In this document: one piece after another, positions 60,819-64,000 of the stretch
Position numbering within the stretch: position 1 is the stretch's first letter
Layout of the letters: every line of letters starts with the position of its first letter
Origin: Jiangella sp. DSM 45060
GTDB taxonomy: Bacteria; Actinomycetota; Actinomycetes; Jiangellales; Jiangellaceae
Direction of reading: 5' to 3'
NCBI RefSeq assembly: GCF_900105175.1
Contig: NZ_LT629771.1
Coordinates: forward strand, 6,096,622-6,160,621
Length of the DNA: 64,000 nucleotides
Position numbers and translations under genes: made by a program
Notes under the pieces: generated by a model
Databases searched by the model: none
Seen by the model: only the letters and a program-made list of their open reading frames with translations
Told to the model about the DNA's origin: nothing

Positions 60819-62760
60819 CCTGTTCGTCCGCCTGCTCGTGCTCTCGCTCGGGGTGGCGGTCATCTCGATCTCCGCGACCGCCTGGCTCACCACGCAGAGC
60901 ACCAGCCAGCGGCTGCGCGGCGAGTTCGCGCGCACGCTCGAGGCCGATTCCCACGTCTACCAGAACCTCGTCGTCTACGCGCAGAACAACGACTCGTGGG
61001 ACGACGTCGGCGACCTCGTCGACGAGCTCGCGCGGGCGACGGGCAGCCGGGTCGCGCTGACCGGCGCCGACGGCGAGGTGCTGGCCGACTCCGCCGGTTC
61101 CGGCGGCGACGCGCCGCCGCTGCCGTCGACGCCGACCGCCGAGATCGACGCCATGGCGCCGCTGTCGGTCATGGCCGGCGACTTCTCGATGGCGTCGGCC
61201 GTGCCGTTCGTCGACACCTGGTCCAGCGGTGTCGTGGCCGACGAGGCGACACCGTCCCCGGGCGACGAGGCCGCGCCGCTGGAGGAGACGATCAGCATCA
61301 CCGGCATGGGCACCAGTTTCGTCAGCATCGGCACGCCGATGTCGACGCCGCTGGACTGGCGGCTGACCAAGGAGGAGGCCAGGGCCCGCGAGCGCCTGGT
61401 CGCCGACGCCAACGCCTGCCTGCGCGACCTCGGCAGCGACGAGCTGATCGTCAGTCCCGACGGCACGGTGCTGCGCGCCACGACCGACACGCTCACCAGC
61501 GTCCTGGAGCTGCCGGCCGAGTCGACGACGGTCGACGACTCCGTCCGCGGCTGCGTGCCGCCCGAGCTGTCCGAGGCCAGCGCGGCCAGCAAGGCGCTGA
61601 ACGCCGAACAGGTGCGGCTGACCGAACAGTGCCTCGCCGACGCCGGCATCGTGCCCCAGCCCACGGTCGCCGAGACCGGGCTGGTGCAGCTCTCCGTCGA
61701 CTCCGGAAACGAGGCCGAGGTCGACCAGCTGTACGACTGCTCCGTGTCGGCCGGCGACCAGGCGATGGAGCCGTTCCTCGCCGACGCCGCGCTGCTGTAC
61801 ATCGGCACGACCGACCGGTTCGACGCGCTCTCCGGCGACGGATGGGTGCGTACGGCGCTGACCGGCCTCGGCGTGCTCGCGGCCGCCACCGGCATCACCG
61901 TCTTCGCCGGCCGGCGACTGTCGCACCCGATCCGCACCCTCACCGAGGCGGCCCAGCGGCTGGCGTCCGGAGGACGGGGCACCCGGGTCCAGGTGACGGG
62001 CAGCGACGAGGTGGCGCGGCTGGGGCACGCGTTCAACGCCATGGCGTCGTCGATCGAGGAGAACGAGCGGCAGCGCAAGGCGATGGTCAGCGACATCGCG
62101 CACGAACTGCGCACGCCGCTGGCCAACGTCCGCGGCTACCTCGAGGCGGCCGAGGACGGCGTGGTGCCGATGGACCCGCAGCTGGTGTCGTCACTGCTGG
62201 AGGAGTCCACGCTGCTGCAGCGGCTGATCGACGACCTGCAGGACCTCGCGCTCGCCGACGCCGGCATGCTGCGGATGCACCGCGAGAGCATCGACGTCGC
62301 CGACCTCGCCCGCCAGGTGGTCGCCGCGCACCAGCCGTCGGCGTCCGGGTCGCAGGTTGAGCTGGTGGTGGCCGCGCCGCCGTCGGTCGTGGCCGACGCC
62401 GACCCGGTGCGGCTGCGCCAGGCGCTGGGCAACCTGGTGGCCAACGCCGTCCAGTACTCCGGCACCGGCAGCACCGTGCTGGTGCGGGTGTCGCGCGACG
62501 CGGTGTCCGACGAGGTGGTGCTGGCCGTGCGCGACGACGGTCCCGGCATCGCGCCCGAGCACCTGGAGCACCTCTTCGATCGCTTCTACCGCACCGACAC
62601 CTCCCGCACCCGGGCCACCGGCGGCAGCGGCCTGGGCCTGGCCATCACCAAGCACCTGGTCGAGGCGCACGACGGCACCGTCACGGTGTCGAGCATGGTG
62701 GGCGCGGGGTCGACGTTCACCGTCCGGCTGCCGTCGCGGGCGCCCGTCCCGGCCACCTGA
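60808..62760 (+). CDS. Sensor histidine kinase with large extracytoplasmic domain
   Basis: A 650-residue kinase: TM1 (residues ~7-28), an unusually large external domain (~30-345), TM2 (~348-366), HAMP, HisKA ([19 protein letters not shown], phospho-acceptor His) and HATPase with [12 protein letters not shown] (N box), DDGPGI and GGSGLGLAI. The external part has four Cys, including [11 protein letters not shown] and [15 protein letters not shown]. The latter resembles the C-M-x-E-A-G motif of the neighbouring lipoprotein. The cognate regulator overlaps by 11 bp. Confidence 0.9.
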   Translation: MRRSLFVRLLVLSLGVAVISISATAWLTTQSTSQRLRGEFARTLEADSHVYQNLVVYAQNNDSWDDVGDLVDELARATGSRVALTGADGEVLADSAGSGGDAPPLPSTPTAEIDAMAPLSVMAGDFSMASAVPFVDTWSSGVVADEATPSPGDEAAPLEETISITGMGTSFVSIGTPMSTPLDWRLTKEEARARERLVADANACLRDLGSDELIVSPDGTVLRATTDTLTSVLELPAESTTVDDSVRGCVPPELSEASAASKALNAEQVRLTEQCLADAGIVPQPTVAETGLVQLSVDSGNEAEVDQLYDCSVSAGDQAMEPFLADAALLYIGTTDRFDALSGDGWVRTALTGLGVLAAATGITVFAGRRLSHPIRTLTEAAQRLASGGRGTRVQVTGSDEVARLGHAFNAMASSIEENERQRKAMVSDIAHELRTPLANVRGYLEAAEDGVVPMDPQLVSSLLEESTLLQRLIDDLQDLALADAGMLRMHRESIDVADLARQVVAAHQPSASGSQVELVVAAPPSVVADADPVRLRQALGNLVANAVQYSGTGSTVLVRVSRDAVSDEVVLAVRDDGPGIAPEHLEHLFDRFYRTDTSRTRATGGSGLGLAITKHLVEAHDGTVTVSSMVGAGSTFTVRLPSRAPVPAT

Positions 62761-64000
62761 TCAGCCGAAGGCGACCTCCGGCAGCCAGGTGACCAGGCCG
62801 GGGACCAGCGCCAGCAGCAACAGCATGGCGATCATCACGGCGAGGAACGGCAGCACGGCCACGCTGAGCTTCCCGAACGACACCCCGCTCATCTTGGTGA
62901 GCACGTAGAGCAGCGCGCCGACCGGCCACGTCAGCAGGCCGAGCATGAGGTTCACGACGACGATGACGCCGAAGTGGATCGGGTCGATGCCCAGCTCGGT
63001 CGCCACCGGCAGCAGGATCGGCAGGAAGATCAGGATCGCCGGCACCGCGTCCATCGGCATCCCGACGATGAGGAAGAACACCATCGCCAGCAGGATGAAC
63101 GCCACCGGGCCCACGTTGAGGTCCTCGACCAGCGACGACAGCCCGGTCGCGAGGTCGCCCACCGTCAGCACGTACGAGAACGCGCCGACCACCGCGAAAA
63201 GGATCATGATGGTCGCGCTGAACACGGCGCCGTCGCGGAACAGCGGCAGCAGGTCGCGCGGCGCCAGCGTCCGGTAGACCACCAGGCCGAGGAACAGCAC
63301 GTACGCCGCGGCCAGCATGGACAGCTCGGTGATGGTCGCGAAGCCGGTGAGGATGCCGCCGATCAGCAGCACCGGCGCGCCGAGCGCGGGCAGCGCGGCC
63401 AGCGTCAGCGGCCACAGGTCGGCGGCCCGGCGCGGCACCCGCTCCGTCCGCGGCAGCAGGCCGCGGCGGGCGTTCCACATGATCAGCAGCACCATCGAGC
63501 CCGCCAGCAGCAGCGCCGGCACGACGCCGCCGAGGAACAGCTTGCCGACGGACAGGTTCGTCACCAGCGCGACGAAGATCATCGGGATGCTCGGCGGCGC
63601 GATCGGCCCGATGACGGCGGCGCTGGCGTTCACGGCGGCGGCGAACTCGGGCCGGTAGCCCTCCTTCTTCATCGCCGGCAGCATCACCGACGAGACGGCG
63701 GACGCGTCGGCCGGCGCGCTGCCGGACACCCCCGACACCGCGACGTTGACGCCCACCGACGCGTACGCGAGGCCGCCGCGGTAGCGGCCGAGGAAGTACA
63801 TCATCAGCCGCAGGATCCGCTCGGTCATGCCGGTGCGGTTCAGCAGTTCGCCGGTGAGGATGAAGAACGGGATCGCCAGCAGCTCGAAGTTGCCGATGCC
63901 CTTGGCCATCGCCGTCGGCAGGCTGGTCGCGTCCCCGAGGCCGAGCGCGCCGATCGTCACCAGCGCGGCCACGCCCATCGAGATCCAGACCGACAGGCCC
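62761..64000 (-). CDS. TRAP transporter large permease (DctM family), 5' end outside window
   Basis: The visible 413 residues carry DctM features: [46 protein letters not shown], and [19 protein letters not shown]. The frame stays open to the last base (GLSVWIS before the internal ATG at 63978), so about 15-25 N-terminal residues lie beyond the window. DctM forms the channel of sodium-driven TRAP uptake of carboxylates with a DctQ subunit and a binding protein, expected just upstream outside the window. It ends one base after the convergent kinase gene. Confidence 0.9.
   Translation of the reverse strand, partial: GLSVWISMGVAALVTIGALGLGDATSLPTAMAKGIGNFELLAIPFFILTGELLNRTGMTERILRLMMYFLGRYRGGLAYASVGVNVAVSGVSGSAPADASAVSSVMLPAMKKEGYRPEFAAAVNASAAVIGPIAPPSIPMIFVALVTNLSVGKLFLGGVVPALLLAGSMVLLIMWNARRGLLPRTERVPRRAADLWPLTLAALPALGAPVLLIGGILTGFATITELSMLAAAYVLFLGLVVYRTLAPRDLLPLFRDGAVFSATIMILFAVVGAFSYVLTVGDLATGLSSLVEDLNVGPVAFILLAMVFFLIVGMPMDAVPAILIFLPILLPVATELGIDPIHFGVIVVVNLMLGLLTWPVGALLYVLTKMSGVSFGKLSVAVLPFLAVMIAMLLLLALVPGLVTWLPEVAFG

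Overview
The window is 64 kb of very GC-rich DNA with short gene spacing and many 4-bp start/stop overlaps. The lineage markers point to a high-GC Gram-positive actinomycete: a dnaK-grpE-dnaJ-hspR operon with HAIR operators, a BldD-type regulator, an XRE-DUF5753/DUF397 pair, Actinobacterial holin-X, DUF3618 and DUF4333 proteins. BldD and the DUF5753/DUF397 pair suggest a filamentous, developing relative of Streptomyces. The genus cannot be fixed from the sequence alone. No rRNA, tRNA or cas genes were seen.

Layout. 1-5.6 kb: a VanZ/RDD membrane protein (cut by the window edge), an SDR oxidoreductase, a class C beta-lactamase-like hydrolase, a WhiJ-like XRE regulator with its DUF397 partner, and a siderophore-interacting protein. 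5.6-15 kb: the HspR heat-shock regulon, with clpB under one HAIR site and dnaK-grpE-dnaJ-hspR under two. Between these lie a lipoprotein, a TetR regulator lacking its N-terminus, and a dead IS481-like element inserted exactly between two stop codons. 15-28 kb: envelope and metabolic genes (an acyltransferase-type membrane protein, SGNH hydrolase, M14 peptidase, ferritin, an ABC efflux pair with a membrane LuxR regulator, an MFS/LysR pair, hutI).

28-38 kb is the most unusual part. A three-gene operon with 4-bp overlaps (GNAT/FeeM-like protein, ThiF/E1-nitroreductase fusion, GAF-GGDEF-EAL protein) is followed by bldD, whose product carries the c-di-GMP-binding signature. Upstream lie a strongly structured intergenic region, an MFS exporter, a tandem array of four 24-nt open reading frames all encoding MRDNTWT, each with its own Shine-Dalgarno sequence, and a membrane diguanylate cyclase divergent from that array. 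The array is the best candidate here for an undescribed system. It looks like a set of minimal peptide genes, but no modifying enzyme is adjacent and the product's role is unknown.

38-64 kb: 6-phosphogluconolactonase, a Bcr/CflA-type exporter, several small regulator-target pairs with visible operators (ArsR/SRPBCC, YtrA-type GntR/DUF1648, RHH/DUF4097), oligopeptidase B, an envelope operon (YtxH, holin-X, DUF3618, YihY), a membrane Fe-S oxidoreductase, dcd, and a TRIC-like channel. Next come a four-gene MacAB-like export operon with a lipoprotein, its divergent two-component system, and a TRAP transporter subunit cut by the window end.

Many single genes have a TANNNT box 6-7 nt before the start codon and no Shine-Dalgarno, which indicates leaderless transcription. 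Operon-internal genes and the micro-ORFs instead carry strong Shine-Dalgarno sites.
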